This document shows, piece by piece, positions 30,301 through 38,778 of a stretch of DNA of 64,000 nt (position 1 is its first letter; every line of letters begins with the position of its first letter). Source of the DNA: Cyclobacteriaceae bacterium (lineage in GTDB: Bacteria; Bacteroidota; Bacteroidia; Cytophagales; Cyclobacteriaceae). The notes under the pieces were generated by a model, which was given only the letters and a program-made list of their open reading frames with translations, was not told where the DNA came from and made no database searches. Both the position numbers and the translations under genes were made by a program. Where the stretch lies: NCBI GenBank assembly GCA_947458585.1, contig CANGYY010000002.1, positions 27,445-91,444 of the forward strand, read 5' to 3'.

Positions 30301-30781
30301 AATAAGGACCAGAGATATTGACGTTCATAATTGGGAAATCGGAGGTGTTCACCTCCTGCACATTGGGCTCCTGATCAAGATCGGTAGGCAACTCACTTTT
30401 TGATTTGTCTACTGCGTCTTTTACATCTTGGATGGCTTTGGCAAGTTCCACTCCAGGAGTGAACTCAACCACAATGGAGGAGAAATCCTGTACCGAGGTA
30501 GACTTGATGTCCTTCACATTATTCAAGGACTTTAACTGTTTCTCAATAGGTCGCGTAATCAGGTTTTCCATATCCACAGGCGAATTGCCTGGATAGGGAG
30601 TACCCACATATACAGTAGGGATAACGATTTCTGGGAAACTTTCCTTGGGCATGGTGCGGTAGGCACCCAAACCCAATACCGTAATGATTAGCGTCAGAAT
30701 GATGACCGACGTAGAATTGTCCACGCTAAAGCTGGACAACCCAAACTCACGGATCGTTTTGGATTTTTGAGGGCTATCCAT
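27383..30781 (-). CDS. RND efflux permease (AcrB/HAE-type)
   Basis: 1132 residues, an inner-membrane proton-driven pump. After helix 1 comes the first porter loop, then helices 2-6. Helix 4 contains ILALGMLVDNGIVVVENIYR, the Asp-containing proton relay of multidrug RND pumps. A segment of about 90 residues between helices 6 and 7 adds an extra hydrophobic pair (LFLLVGLVSYLAG; LAVVTSVLIVVYVFYL) not present in AcrB; similar additions occur in Bacteroidota pumps. The second porter loop and helices 8-12 follow (MTGIGIISLAGVVVNNAIVL). Two bases after the adaptor gene. Substrates, probably organic toxicants, are inferred from the TetR-controlled operon. Confidence 0.93.
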   Translation of the reverse strand: MDSPQKSKTIREFGLSSFSVDNSTSVIILTLIITVLGLGAYRTMPKESFPEIVIPTVYVGTPYPGNSPVDMENLITRPIEKQLKSLNNVKDIKSTSVQDFSSIVVEFTPGVELAKAIQDVKDAVDKSKSELPTDLDQEPNVQEVNTSDFPIMNVNISGPYSEQELKRYGEYLEDAIEKLPEISKADLAGTVEREIQINVDPYKMESVGVSFGDIAGAVQTENLTISGGSIKNGDFERTLRIDGEFTNPEDLMNIIVKTDQQKIVYLRDVAEIKDTFKDRVSYARSKNLPVITINVTKRSGENLLDAADKIKEIIETTKANRFPENLEISITNDQSKQTRIQVSDLENSIIFGIILVVLVLMFFMGFRNALFVGSAIPLSMFISFLVLDSFGITLNLMVLFSLILALGMLVDNGIVVVENIYRLMQDGKPRIQAAKEGVGEVAWPIITSTLTTLAAFLPLAFWDDLVGEFMKYLPITLIIVLSASLFVALVINPVMTAMYMKIEDMTQNKPKKASLRAAGLFLLVGLVSYLAGWNTIGSLAVVTSVLIVVYVFYLRKAVGWFQAVYLVKLENGYESLLTFALKGKNPIKFLVGTFLLLIFSIALLGIRAPKVLFFPDNQPQLVNVFVEFPIGTSIEATNAFVDKMEDEMMTKLEPYGGIMESVITQVGEGTGDPTQGPSLQSTPHKAKITIGFVDYIDRQGIDTNEAMEVIRDLAKVYPGVLITVDKQQNGPPVGNPVNIEFVGEDYEQLIAYVDETKAYLESNSIPGLEELKTDLSLGSPEVVVRIDREKARRFGLSTSSIAQELRTSLFGLEISKYKEGEDDYPILLRLEEDSRYDINTLVNKKIGFRDKFGEKREVPISAVADIQYGSTYGSVKRKDSEKVVSMFSNVLDGYNPTEINSQIKEAMAAYPVPEGITVKYTGEQEEQAKSQAFLLRALGIAISLIFLIIVAQFNSVVSPFIIMTSVLFSTIGVFLGLVIFNMDFVVIMTGIGIISLAGVVVNNAIVLIDYTDLVRVRKREELGLEDGAILPIQASFDSIVEAGKTRLRPVLLTAITTVLGLIPLAIGMNINFATLLSEFDPQFYVGGDNAAFWGPMAWTVIFGLTFATIITLVLVPVMYLLTDKLTIRLKRK

Positions 30782-30783
30782 GT

Positions 30784-31914
30784 TTACTGCTCAGCTACGT
30801 TTACACTGAAATTATCACCCACTTCGCGGAATCCTTTGTCTACCAAAATCTCGGTTCCTAAAAGCCCTTCTACGATTTCGGTTTGATCACCTGAGGTATA
30901 GCCACGGGTCACGTATTTTTTCTTTGCTAACCCATTTTCTACAGCAAACAGGTAGTCTCCTTTGGTATCTGCCATGATTAAGTGGGAAGGAACAATAACA
31001 CTCTCATTATTTTTATAATCTTGAATCTTCAAAACAGAAATCATGTTAGGCTTTACCTCTGGAAGGTTTGGTAGGAAAACTTCTACTTTAAATGTACGAT
31101 TGTTGGGATTGATGATTGAACCCGTTGCAGACACTTTAGTAATGATGGTCTTGTTGATGGATGGGAAAGTGATTTCTACTGAATCTCCTTTGGCAAGTGC
31201 ACCGATGTAGCTCTCGGAAATATCAGCCTCGATAAATAGGTCACTTTCACCCACAAACTGGAATAGCTGCGATCCAGGTTGCACCAACTCACCTACACGC
31301 ACTCGAACCGTTTCCACTGTTCCATTGAATGGAGCACGAATGGTAGATTTAGCCAATTGGGTCTTCAAGGAAGCAAGGCTTTTCTCCAATCCTTCTTTTC
31401 TGCTTTTTGCTTCCAAATACTGGATTTCAGTACCAATTTTTTGATTCCAAAGGCGCTCCTGCTTTTCAAACACGGTTCGGGCTAAGGAAAGACTATTTTC
31501 CAATTCTTCGATACTGCGTTGGATGGCTTCGGAATCCACCTTTGCCAACACTTGTCCTTTGGAAACACGCATGCCTTCGATGGCAGGGATGTCCAAAATT
31601 CTTCCAAGTGTCTCTGAACTGATATTCACGTTCTTCTTGGAAAGTACAGATCCCGTTACCTCCACATAGTGAGTAAATTCCCCTTTTCTGGCAGGTACCG
31701 TGGTGATCAATAGGGGCTTTTTGGCTGCAGCAGCAAATTCAGGATCTGCAGCAATCAATTCAGCTTCCAAGGTTTGGATTTGTGTAGTCAACTCAGTAAG
31801 TTGACCTTTTAAAGCTTCCAATTCAGCTTTTTTGGCTTCTAGGCCATCTCCTGCACAGGAGGCTATCCCAAGAGAAAGGACAAGCAAAGTGGCGAAGTTT
31901 AGGATTGATTTCAT
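30784..31914 (-). CDS. RND efflux periplasmic adaptor lipoprotein
   Basis: 376 residues. Signal peptide with lipobox (LVLSLGIASCAG). A coiled segment directly after the lipid anchor (~residues 25-55) is unusual and precedes the lipoyl, hairpin, lipoyl and beta-barrel order of HlyD/AcrA adaptors (RILDIPAIEGMRVSKGQVLA; STIRAPFNGTVETVRVRVGE). Connects the permease to the TolC-type channel encoded immediately upstream. Thirty bases lie between the tolC-like stop and this start. Confidence 0.92.
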   Translation of the reverse strand: MKSILNFATLLVLSLGIASCAGDGLEAKKAELEALKGQLTELTTQIQTLEAELIAADPEFAAAAKKPLLITTVPARKGEFTHYVEVTGSVLSKKNVNISSETLGRILDIPAIEGMRVSKGQVLAKVDSEAIQRSIEELENSLSLARTVFEKQERLWNQKIGTEIQYLEAKSRKEGLEKSLASLKTQLAKSTIRAPFNGTVETVRVRVGELVQPGSQLFQFVGESDLFIEADISESYIGALAKGDSVEITFPSINKTIITKVSATGSIINPNNRTFKVEVFLPNLPEVKPNMISVLKIQDYKNNESVIVPSHLIMADTKGDYLFAVENGLAKKKYVTRGYTSGDQTEIVEGLLGTEILVDKGFREVGDNFSVNVAEQ

Positions 31915-31943
31915 GGGTATAAAATAGAGGTGGAAGAGTTGGT

Positions 31944-33305
31944 TTAGTTGGTCAAATCAGGCTTTAGCAAGCCTAGGGCTTTTTCAAGATTTATTTTGGA
32001 AATTAGTCCATCGTAGATGGCTCCGAGGTAATTGATTTCTGCTTGAATTAGGGCTGCATCTGCTTCCACTACTTCAAGGTTGGATCCCACCCCTTCTTTG
32101 TATTTGATTCGGGCAATTTGGTAAACCTCAGTAGCGAGCTGCAAATTTGCTTCCTGTACCTCAAGGAGGCTGAGGTCGTTTCGAAGATTAGCCTTTGCAA
32201 CGTACAATTCGTTCTTAAAGGATTCTTTCAAGAAAGTACGCTGGTTTTCAAGTTGATTAATATGAACCCGGTTTTTCTGAATCCGCGCCGCTTTTCCAAA
32301 TCCATCAAAAATGGGAACTGACATGCTCACACCTACTAAGGAGCTTCCAAACCAGTTGGAGCTATTGAAAACTCGGTCCAATTCATTGCCCGCACCGCTT
32401 CTACGCGTATTTCCAATAAAATCAATTTTGGGCATGTACTGGCTCATGTTATTTTTCAAGTCCAAGCCAGCAAGCGTTAGCTGTGTGGACACCTGCTCCA
32501 ATTCAATCCGCTCAGCACCTTCTTCACCAAGTAGCGCAAGCGTTTCCTCTTTGGGAGCTAATTCTTCCAAAGACTCCGCTAGGATTACTTCGTATTCCAT
32601 GGGAATCCCCATCTGAAGTTTTAGGATTTGCTTGCTGATGTCCAAGCCGGTTTGGCTTCTTTGAACCTGCGTATAGATATTGTTCCGCTGCACCTGCACT
32701 CGGGAAACATCCAGCTTTTCTACAAAGCCGGCTTCCTGAAGCGCGGTAGTTTCTTTAAGCAGCGTATCGATTCGCGACAGGTTGGCTTCGGCTAGACGGA
32801 TCCGCTGCTGGTTGACCAAAACCCCGAAATAGGCTTTTTTCACATTTTCAACCACATCGATCTCAGCCTTTTTCAAGTCTTGGTTGGTCAGGTCAAGGAG
32901 CGTTTTGGCTGCGCGCAAACCCACAAAAAATGAACCGTCAAAAATCATCTGGGAAACAGTAACTCCCAAACCGGAGGAATAACTCACTCCAAATCGAGCT
33001 GGAATCACGTCGCTTGGATTGGAGGGATCTCCAAATGGCGGTTGATTCGGTAAAAAGACAACTGGGATTTTTGGATTGTAATCCAAGTTGTAGGCACCAC
33101 TAATCTGAGGAAGGCCTCGGGAGGTAGTTTCCTTAATCGTTGCCTTGGAAATTAGGAGTTCCAATCGCGCATTTTTAGCGCTCGGATTGTTTTCCAAAGC
33201 ATAGGTAAGGGCATCAGCAAGCTTCAATTCTACCAGCTGTTGCGCAGCGAGTTGGGAAGCACTTAGCCCTACCATAGCAAGGAGGAGGAGGAGGTATTTT
33301 TTCAT
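31944..33305 (-). CDS. TolC-family outer-membrane efflux channel
   Basis: 453 residues with signal peptide (MKKYLLLLLAMVGLSASQLAAQ) and the two-fold repeated outer-membrane efflux domain: long amphipathic helices (KLADALTYALENNPSAKNAR; KKAYFGVLVNQQRIRLAEAN) and beta segments. Forms the trimeric exit duct for the RND pump encoded downstream. Twelve bases separate it from the tetR stop, so all four genes are one operon. Confidence 0.93.
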   Translation of the reverse strand: MKKYLLLLLAMVGLSASQLAAQQLVELKLADALTYALENNPSAKNARLELLISKATIKETTSRGLPQISGAYNLDYNPKIPVVFLPNQPPFGDPSNPSDVIPARFGVSYSSGLGVTVSQMIFDGSFFVGLRAAKTLLDLTNQDLKKAEIDVVENVKKAYFGVLVNQQRIRLAEANLSRIDTLLKETTALQEAGFVEKLDVSRVQVQRNNIYTQVQRSQTGLDISKQILKLQMGIPMEYEVILAESLEELAPKEETLALLGEEGAERIELEQVSTQLTLAGLDLKNNMSQYMPKIDFIGNTRRSGAGNELDRVFNSSNWFGSSLVGVSMSVPIFDGFGKAARIQKNRVHINQLENQRTFLKESFKNELYVAKANLRNDLSLLEVQEANLQLATEVYQIARIKYKEGVGSNLEVVEADAALIQAEINYLGAIYDGLISKINLEKALGLLKPDLTN

Positions 33306-33317
33306 ATACTAGTTGGT

Positions 33318-33926
33318 TTAATTCAATAGGTCTTTCTGTACTAAAAAGGCTTGTCTTCCTTTATCTGTAAAAATACCGTGAAGAAAGTGGTCCATAATTA
33401 CCAATTGCTCTTCAAGTACATTGTATTCGGGATCCGAAAAATTTTTCGGATCAAAGGCAGTAGTGATTTGGTTCAATCTCACCTTGGCCAGAATACGAGA
33501 ATCAATTTCGGCTCGGAAATACCCAAGCTGTTTACCAAGTTCCAAGACATTGACCAGGTCTTTTTGAATCGTTTGATCCTTGAAAGATTCAAATAGCTTC
33601 CAGGCCTCTGGAAAATATTTCTGTACCTCTAGGATTACCAATGGATTGATAGAAGTAAGTCGGTCACGCATCATTCGAGAAGTCTGCACCAGGTGTTCGA
33701 TGACTCCATCCCTCTGTTCTAGTATGATGGAAAGTTTCTGCTGATCCTCTTCCAAAATGGCAGCAAATACAGCTTTCACTAAATCCTTCTTGTCTTCAAA
33801 CTCTTGATAAATGGTCTTCTTTGAAATACCGGCCTGTCTCGCCAAGTCTTCCATGGTAACTGTTCGCACGCCAAAACGCGCAAACTGCTCCGTAGCTATC
33901 TCTAAAATTCGTTTCCTGGTCTCCAC
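33318..33926 (-). CDS. TetR/AcrR-family repressor of the RND operon
   Basis: 202 residues. N-terminal helix-turn-helix: RILEIATEQFARFGVRTVTM then EDLARQAGISKKTIYQEFED, a textbook TetR domain. The C-terminal ligand-binding part is divergent. It starts with GTG at 33926; no ATG is available upstream in frame before the promoter. It is the first gene of the pump operon and a 28-base palindrome lies 30 bases upstream, so it most likely represses its own operon and is released by a pump substrate. Confidence 0.92.
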   Translation of the reverse strand: METRKRILEIATEQFARFGVRTVTMEDLARQAGISKKTIYQEFEDKKDLVKAVFAAILEEDQQKLSIILEQRDGVIEHLVQTSRMMRDRLTSINPLVILEVQKYFPEAWKLFESFKDQTIQKDLVNVLELGKQLGYFRAEIDSRILAKVRLNQITTAFDPKNFSDPEYNVLEEQLVIMDHFLHGIFTDKGRQAFLVQKDLLN

Positions 33927-33946
33927 AGCTATCTTTAATTAAAAGA

Positions 33947-33954
33947 CAAAACTA
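33947..33954 (-). promoter_or_regulatory. tetR-RND operon -7 element
   Basis: Minus-strand TAGTTTTG fits TAnnTTTG and abuts the palindrome at 33956-33983, so bound repressor would cover the -33 region. Confidence 0.45.
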
Positions 33955-33955
33955 C

Positions 33956-33983
33956 GGAAACTATTTATTTGTTTATAGTTTCC
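33956..33983. promoter_or_regulatory. 28-base palindromic TetR operator
   Basis: Arms GGAAACTAT (33956-33964) and ATAGTTTCC (33975-33983) are perfect inverted repeats around a 10-base AT-rich centre. Size and location directly upstream of the tetR -7 box are as expected for a TetR operator. Confidence 0.7.
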
Positions 33984-34148
33984 ATGGTTTTATTTAAAAA
34001 TATTATTTCAAAATAGCATATCTTTAACACGTTTTATAGAATATTCAATCGTTATATTTAGTTTATAGGAATATAATTTCATGATGACTGAAATAACCCT
34101 ACATATTATTTTCCCAAATCCCCTTTTACAAAAGTTAATTTTACTACC

Positions 34149-34994
34149 ATGGAATTTGTCAGGCACGCTGCTGGAAATCTAGCCTACCAAAGCTTCGGTA
34201 GCGGTTCAGAGGTTTGGATTTTCTTTCATGGGTTCGGACAATGCCACCTGGACATGTTGGCTTTCAATAAACTCCGAACACCCAAGCAACGCTACCTTTT
34301 TGTTGACCTCATCTACCATGGCAAGAGCAGTTGGAATTCGTCTGAAAAAACATTGAAAAAGGAAGAATGGAAAACCATCCTTCTATCCCTACTGCAACAA
34401 GAATCCATCGATTCCTTTCACCTGGTAGGCTACAGCATGGGTGGCAAATTTGCCTTGCTAAGCTATGAGTTGCTTCCCGAACGGATCAGCAGCCTAACTC
34501 TCCTCGCTCCGGATGGCATCAAAACAGGTCTATGGTACAGCATGAGCAACTACCCCTCTGGAATTCATCCACTTTTCAAACAGGTTGTCTTTCGGCCAAA
34601 GCGATTTTTTACACTAGTAGATGGCCTAAAAACAGCCGGACTGCTGCAGAAAAGTCTTGTAAAATTTGTCAAAACCCAACTCGAAACCCGTTCCAAACGA
34701 GCGCAAGCTTTCCTTGTTTGGAAGGTACTAGGCGGAATCAACTTACAACTTGGGACCACCATTCGGCAACTTCGACAGCATCCCATTCCTGTCAGTGTAT
34801 TCTTGGGAGAGTTTGACCGCATGGTATCTCCGAAAAACCTAGAGCGATTTACAGCCAAAGTTCCACAACTCAAACTCCTTCAGCTTCCTGTGGGACACGG
34901 GCAACTCATTGAAGCCACAGTTTCCTCCCTCCATCAAGATCAAGAAAAAGAGCACAGCTCCACGTACCAAGAACCGACGGAAAATCCGGCCTAA
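34149..34994 (+). CDS. alpha/beta-hydrolase fold protein
   Basis: 281 residues. Oxyanion-hole motif FFHGFGQ (~residues 25-31), nucleophile elbow GYSMGGK with Ser96, likely acid in LGEFDRMVSP (~residue 218) and catalytic His in PVGHGQLIE (~248). No signal peptide, so cytoplasmic. Sequence gives no substrate; esterase, thioesterase or MenH-like functions are all possible. It is divergent from the tetR operon across 222 bases and could be affected by the shared palindrome. A hydrophilic tail of ~20 residues follows the last strand. Confidence 0.86.
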   Translation: MEFVRHAAGNLAYQSFGSGSEVWIFFHGFGQCHLDMLAFNKLRTPKQRYLFVDLIYHGKSSWNSSEKTLKKEEWKTILLSLLQQESIDSFHLVGYSMGGKFALLSYELLPERISSLTLLAPDGIKTGLWYSMSNYPSGIHPLFKQVVFRPKRFFTLVDGLKTAGLLQKSLVKFVKTQLETRSKRAQAFLVWKVLGGINLQLGTTIRQLRQHPIPVSVFLGEFDRMVSPKNLERFTAKVPQLKLLQLPVGHGQLIEATVSSLHQDQEKEHSSTYQEPTENPA

Positions 34995-35042
34995 AAATTG
35001 AAAACTTAGGGGTTACTTTTTACATTCTAAAACCCAAATTCT

Positions 35043-35050
35043 TACCTTTG
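35043..35050 (+). promoter_or_regulatory. purL promoter -7 element
   Basis: TACCTTTG matches TAnnTTTG 20 bases upstream of the purL ATG. The -33 region is only T-rich. Confidence 0.45.
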
Positions 35051-35070
35051 TAACTTACCCGCCCAAGGAC

Positions 35071-38000
35071 ATGATTTTCTTCTTTGAATCCCCCAAAAAA
35101 CTCATTTATGGAGTTCAAGTACCTCAACCCCTGCTCGCAGAAGACATCCAAAAGTTAAGCTGGCTTTTTGGGGAAGCAAAAGCCCTCCAAACGGATAAAA
35201 TTAGCAGTAGGTATTCAGGACCACGCAAAGAAATGATTACCCCATGGTCTACCAATGCGGTAGAAATCACGGGGAATATGGGTATCCTAGGGATTCAGCG
35301 AATCGAAGAATTCATTCCATTGCAAGCAGGTGAGCAAATTGATCCCATGCTCCAAAAAGCCTATGATGGCTTGGATCAAGCGGTTTTTGACATTCACCTA
35401 CAACCAGAACCTATCAAAGCAATTACAGACATTGCTGCTTACAATAAAAGTGAAGGCCTAGCGCTCAGCCAAGAAGAAGTAGATTACCTCAACCAGGTGG
35501 CCGCACAACTTGGACGCCCCCTCACCGACTCGGAAGTATTTGGCTTTTCGCAAGTCAACTCCGAGCACTGCCGACACAAGATCTTCAACGGCACCTTCAT
35601 TATCGATGGAGAAGTAAAGCCGATGACACTTTTTCAATTGATCAAGGAAACCTCCAAGCGTCATCCCAATCGAATCGCCTCGGCCTACAAAGACAATGTG
35701 GCTTTTGTAAATGGCCCCTCGATCCAACAATTTGCTCCTAAAACGCAGCATCAAGCAGATTTTTTTGAACCACGAGAAATCGATACCGTCCTTTCACTCA
35801 AAGCGGAAACCCACAACTTCCCTACCACTGTGGAACCCTTCAATGGTGCCGCTACTGGTGCCGGTGGTGAAATTCGGGACCGATTGGCAGGTGGTACCGC
35901 GTCCATCCCACTTGCAGGTACGGCGGTATACATGACCTCCTACTCCAGGTCAGAAGCAGGACGAAGCTGGGAAAAAAATCTACCTGCACGCCCTTGGCTC
36001 TACCAAAGCCCAATGGACATCCTCATCAAAGCCTCCAATGGAGCCTCTGACTTTGGAAATAAATTTGGCCAACCCCTAATCGCAGGCTCGGTACTCACCT
36101 TCGAACACGAAGAAAACGAGAAACAGCATGGCTTCGACAAGGTCATCATGCTTGCTGGAGGCGTAGGATTTACCAATGCCAAGTACACCAAGAAAGCGGA
36201 ACCTAAAGCCGGTGATCAGATCGTCATCATGGGCGGTGACAACTACCGCATCGGCATGGGTGGATCGGCAGTATCTTCCTTGAATACGGGTGAGCTCTCC
36301 AATGCCATCGAACTGAATGCCATCCAACGCTCCAATCCGGAAATGCAAAAGCGCGTTTCAAACGTGATTCGTGCCATGGCGGAAAGCGAAAACAACCCCA
36401 TTGTCTCCATTCACGATCACGGCGCAGGTGGACACCTCAACTGCCTCTCCGAATTGGTTGAAAGCACAGGCGGTACCATCCACATCGATCAACTCCCTGT
36501 GGGAGACCCTACCCTATCCGCCAAGGAGATCATCGGTAACGAATCCCAAGAACGCATGGGCTTGGTGGTAGGCAAAAAAGACATTCCTCTCCTGCAACAA
36601 CTCTCCAATCGAGAACGTGCTCCTTTTTATGTGGTGGGCGAAACGACCGGAGACATGCACTTCAAATTTGAAAACCAGAAAACCGGAGAAAAGCCGGTGG
36701 ACTGGAACTTGAGTTACCTATTTGGCTCCTCTCCAAAAACCATCCTGGAAGATGTAAGCCAACAAGGGTCGAACTTCGCAGAAGCGGATTACAGCCAAGA
36801 ACTACTGACCACTTACCTTAAAGAAGTGCTTCAACTTGAAGCAGTGGCTTGTAAGGACTGGTTGACCAATAAAGTAGACCGCTCCGTAACAGGTCGCGTA
36901 GCTACCCAACAAACTGTAGGTGAGATTCAACTCCCTCTGAATAATGTGGGCGTCATGGCGCTGGACTTCACTGGCCAAAAAGGCATTGCAACCTCCATCG
37001 GCCATGCTCCAGTTGCAGCATTGGCCAACCCAGAGGCAGGCAGCCGCCTGGCTATCGCTGAAGCACTGACCAACTTGATCTTCGCACCTATCGCAGATGG
37101 ACTGAAGGGAATTTCTCTTTCTGCCAACTGGATGTGGCCTGCAAAAAACAAGGGGGAAAACGATCGCCTCTACCGTGCAGTACAGGAAGTTTCCGAGTTT
37201 GCCATTGCACTAGGAGTCAACATCCCTACTGGCAAGGACTCTCTGTCCATGACCCAGAAGTACCCAGATGGCAAGGTGGTGTATTCCCCAGGCACAGTGA
37301 TCATTTCCGCCATTGGGGAATGCGAAGACATCACCAAAACGGTCAAAACAGCCCTAATTCCACAAGCTGGCACCAAGGTCCTGTATCTTGACTTCTCTAA
37401 AGACGCTGCCAAACTCGCAGGTTCATCGCTGTTCCAAGCCCTCAATAAAATAGGCCAACAACCACCTACGGTTGTCGATGCAGCCTATTTCGCAAGCGCA
37501 TTCGAAACCGTACAGCAACTCATTTCTCAAGGATTAATTCTTGCTGGACACGATATTTCCTCTGGAGGTATGCTGACCGCGATTTTGGAAATGTGTTTTC
37601 CAAGCCAAACCGCAGGCATAAAAGTGGATGTCACACAACTTGTAGAAAAGAACTTAGTAAAAGCCTTGTTCTCCGAAAACCCAGGCATCCTCATTCAAGT
37701 AGAAGCGAATGGAGAAGTAGAAAAACTACTTGCAGCTGCTCAGATCGAGTTTAAATCGCTTGGAACCGTTACACTAGACGGAAAAATCGAACTCGCTTCC
37801 CAAACCTTGGTGATCTCCGAATGGAGAGACCTTTGGTTCCGCTCCTCCTACTTATTGGACAAAAAGCAGAGTGGAGAAAAGTTAGCACTCGAGCGATTTA
37901 CCAACTACAAAAATCAGCCCCTGCAGTACAGTTTCGCTCCAGGTTGGGAAGGAAAGTTTGCAACCCTGGGACTTGACCCATTCCGTACAAAAAAAGGAAA

Positions 38001-38751
38001 AGCGACTGCAGCCATTATCCGCGAAAAAGGAGTGAATGGAGACCGAGAAATGGCTTATTCCCTCTGGCTAGCAGGCTTTGAAGTCAAAGACATTCACATG
38101 ACCGACCTAATTTCTGGCCGAGAAGATTTGTCTGATGTCCAAATGATTGTGTTCGTGGGCGGGTTCTCTAACTCCGATGTATTGGGCTCTGCCAAAGGTT
38201 GGGCGGGTGCATTCTTGTACAACCCGAAAGCCAAGCAAGCGCTAGATGCATTTTATGCACGACAGGACACCCTCTCCTTGGGAGTTTGCAATGGTTGCCA
38301 ATTGATGATTGAATTAGGTCTGATTACTCCAGATCACGCTGAAAAGCCTAAAATGGGACACAACGCCAGCCATAAGCTTGAATCCAGTTTCGTCAATGTG
38401 ACCGTTCCTGAAAACACTTCCGTGATGCTAGGAAGCCTAAGTGGACAGCGCCTAGGCGTATGGTTGGCACATGGAGAAGGGAAATTCAATTTACCTCAAG
38501 GTGAAAACGGCTACCACTTTGCCATGAAGTACAGCTACAGCAGTTACCCAGGTAATCCAAATGGATCAGACTTCGCAACTGCAGGTATCGCTTCTGAAGA
38601 TGGTAGACACTTGGCCATCATGCCACACATTGAGCGAAGCTTGAAGCCTTGGAACTGGGCACACTACCCAAGTGAGCGAAACGATGACTTCACCCCTTGG
38701 ATGGAAGCCTTTGTCAATGCAAAATGCTGGGTAGAAGCACAAATCAACTAG
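35071..38751 (+). CDS. purL: phosphoribosylformylglycinamidine synthase, large single-chain form
   Basis: 1226 residues; converts FGAR, glutamine and ATP to FGAM, step four of purine synthesis. Order: PurS-like N-terminal region and linker, two tandem AIR-synthase-type halves (AETHNFPTTVEPFNGAATGA; SIHDHGAGGHLNCLSELVES; PTGKDSLSM; GHDISSGGM), and a class I glutamine amidotransferase domain with Cys1073 (GVCNGCQLM) and the His1186/Glu1188 pair (MPHIERS). This is the fused proteobacterial/eukaryotic type, not PurLQS. The stop codon is embedded in the left arm of a terminator hairpin. Confidence 0.97.
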   Translation: MIFFFESPKKLIYGVQVPQPLLAEDIQKLSWLFGEAKALQTDKISSRYSGPRKEMITPWSTNAVEITGNMGILGIQRIEEFIPLQAGEQIDPMLQKAYDGLDQAVFDIHLQPEPIKAITDIAAYNKSEGLALSQEEVDYLNQVAAQLGRPLTDSEVFGFSQVNSEHCRHKIFNGTFIIDGEVKPMTLFQLIKETSKRHPNRIASAYKDNVAFVNGPSIQQFAPKTQHQADFFEPREIDTVLSLKAETHNFPTTVEPFNGAATGAGGEIRDRLAGGTASIPLAGTAVYMTSYSRSEAGRSWEKNLPARPWLYQSPMDILIKASNGASDFGNKFGQPLIAGSVLTFEHEENEKQHGFDKVIMLAGGVGFTNAKYTKKAEPKAGDQIVIMGGDNYRIGMGGSAVSSLNTGELSNAIELNAIQRSNPEMQKRVSNVIRAMAESENNPIVSIHDHGAGGHLNCLSELVESTGGTIHIDQLPVGDPTLSAKEIIGNESQERMGLVVGKKDIPLLQQLSNRERAPFYVVGETTGDMHFKFENQKTGEKPVDWNLSYLFGSSPKTILEDVSQQGSNFAEADYSQELLTTYLKEVLQLEAVACKDWLTNKVDRSVTGRVATQQTVGEIQLPLNNVGVMALDFTGQKGIATSIGHAPVAALANPEAGSRLAIAEALTNLIFAPIADGLKGISLSANWMWPAKNKGENDRLYRAVQEVSEFAIALGVNIPTGKDSLSMTQKYPDGKVVYSPGTVIISAIGECEDITKTVKTALIPQAGTKVLYLDFSKDAAKLAGSSLFQALNKIGQQPPTVVDAAYFASAFETVQQLISQGLILAGHDISSGGMLTAILEMCFPSQTAGIKVDVTQLVEKNLVKALFSENPGILIQVEANGEVEKLLAAAQIEFKSLGTVTLDGKIELASQTLVISEWRDLWFRSSYLLDKKQSGEKLALERFTNYKNQPLQYSFAPGWEGKFATLGLDPFRTKKGKATAAIIREKGVNGDREMAYSLWLAGFEVKDIHMTDLISGREDLSDVQMIVFVGGFSNSDVLGSAKGWAGAFLYNPKAKQALDAFYARQDTLSLGVCNGCQLMIELGLITPDHAEKPKMGHNASHKLESSFVNVTVPENTSVMLGSLSGQRLGVWLAHGEGKFNLPQGENGYHFAMKYSYSSYPGNPNGSDFATAGIASEDGRHLAIMPHIERSLKPWNWAHYPSERNDDFTPWMEAFVNAKCWVEAQIN

Positions 38752-38775
38752 GTCTCCTCCTAGTTGATTTTCAAT
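38742..38775. terminator. bidirectional terminator overlapping the purL stop
   Basis: Perfect 11-base arms AATCAACTAGG (38742-38752) and CCTAGTTGATT (38759-38769) with a 6-base loop, followed by TTCAATTATTT. The TAG stop of purL (38749-38751) is part of the left arm. It also ends the convergent phosphoesterase gene. Confidence 0.75.
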
Positions 38776-38778
38776 TAT

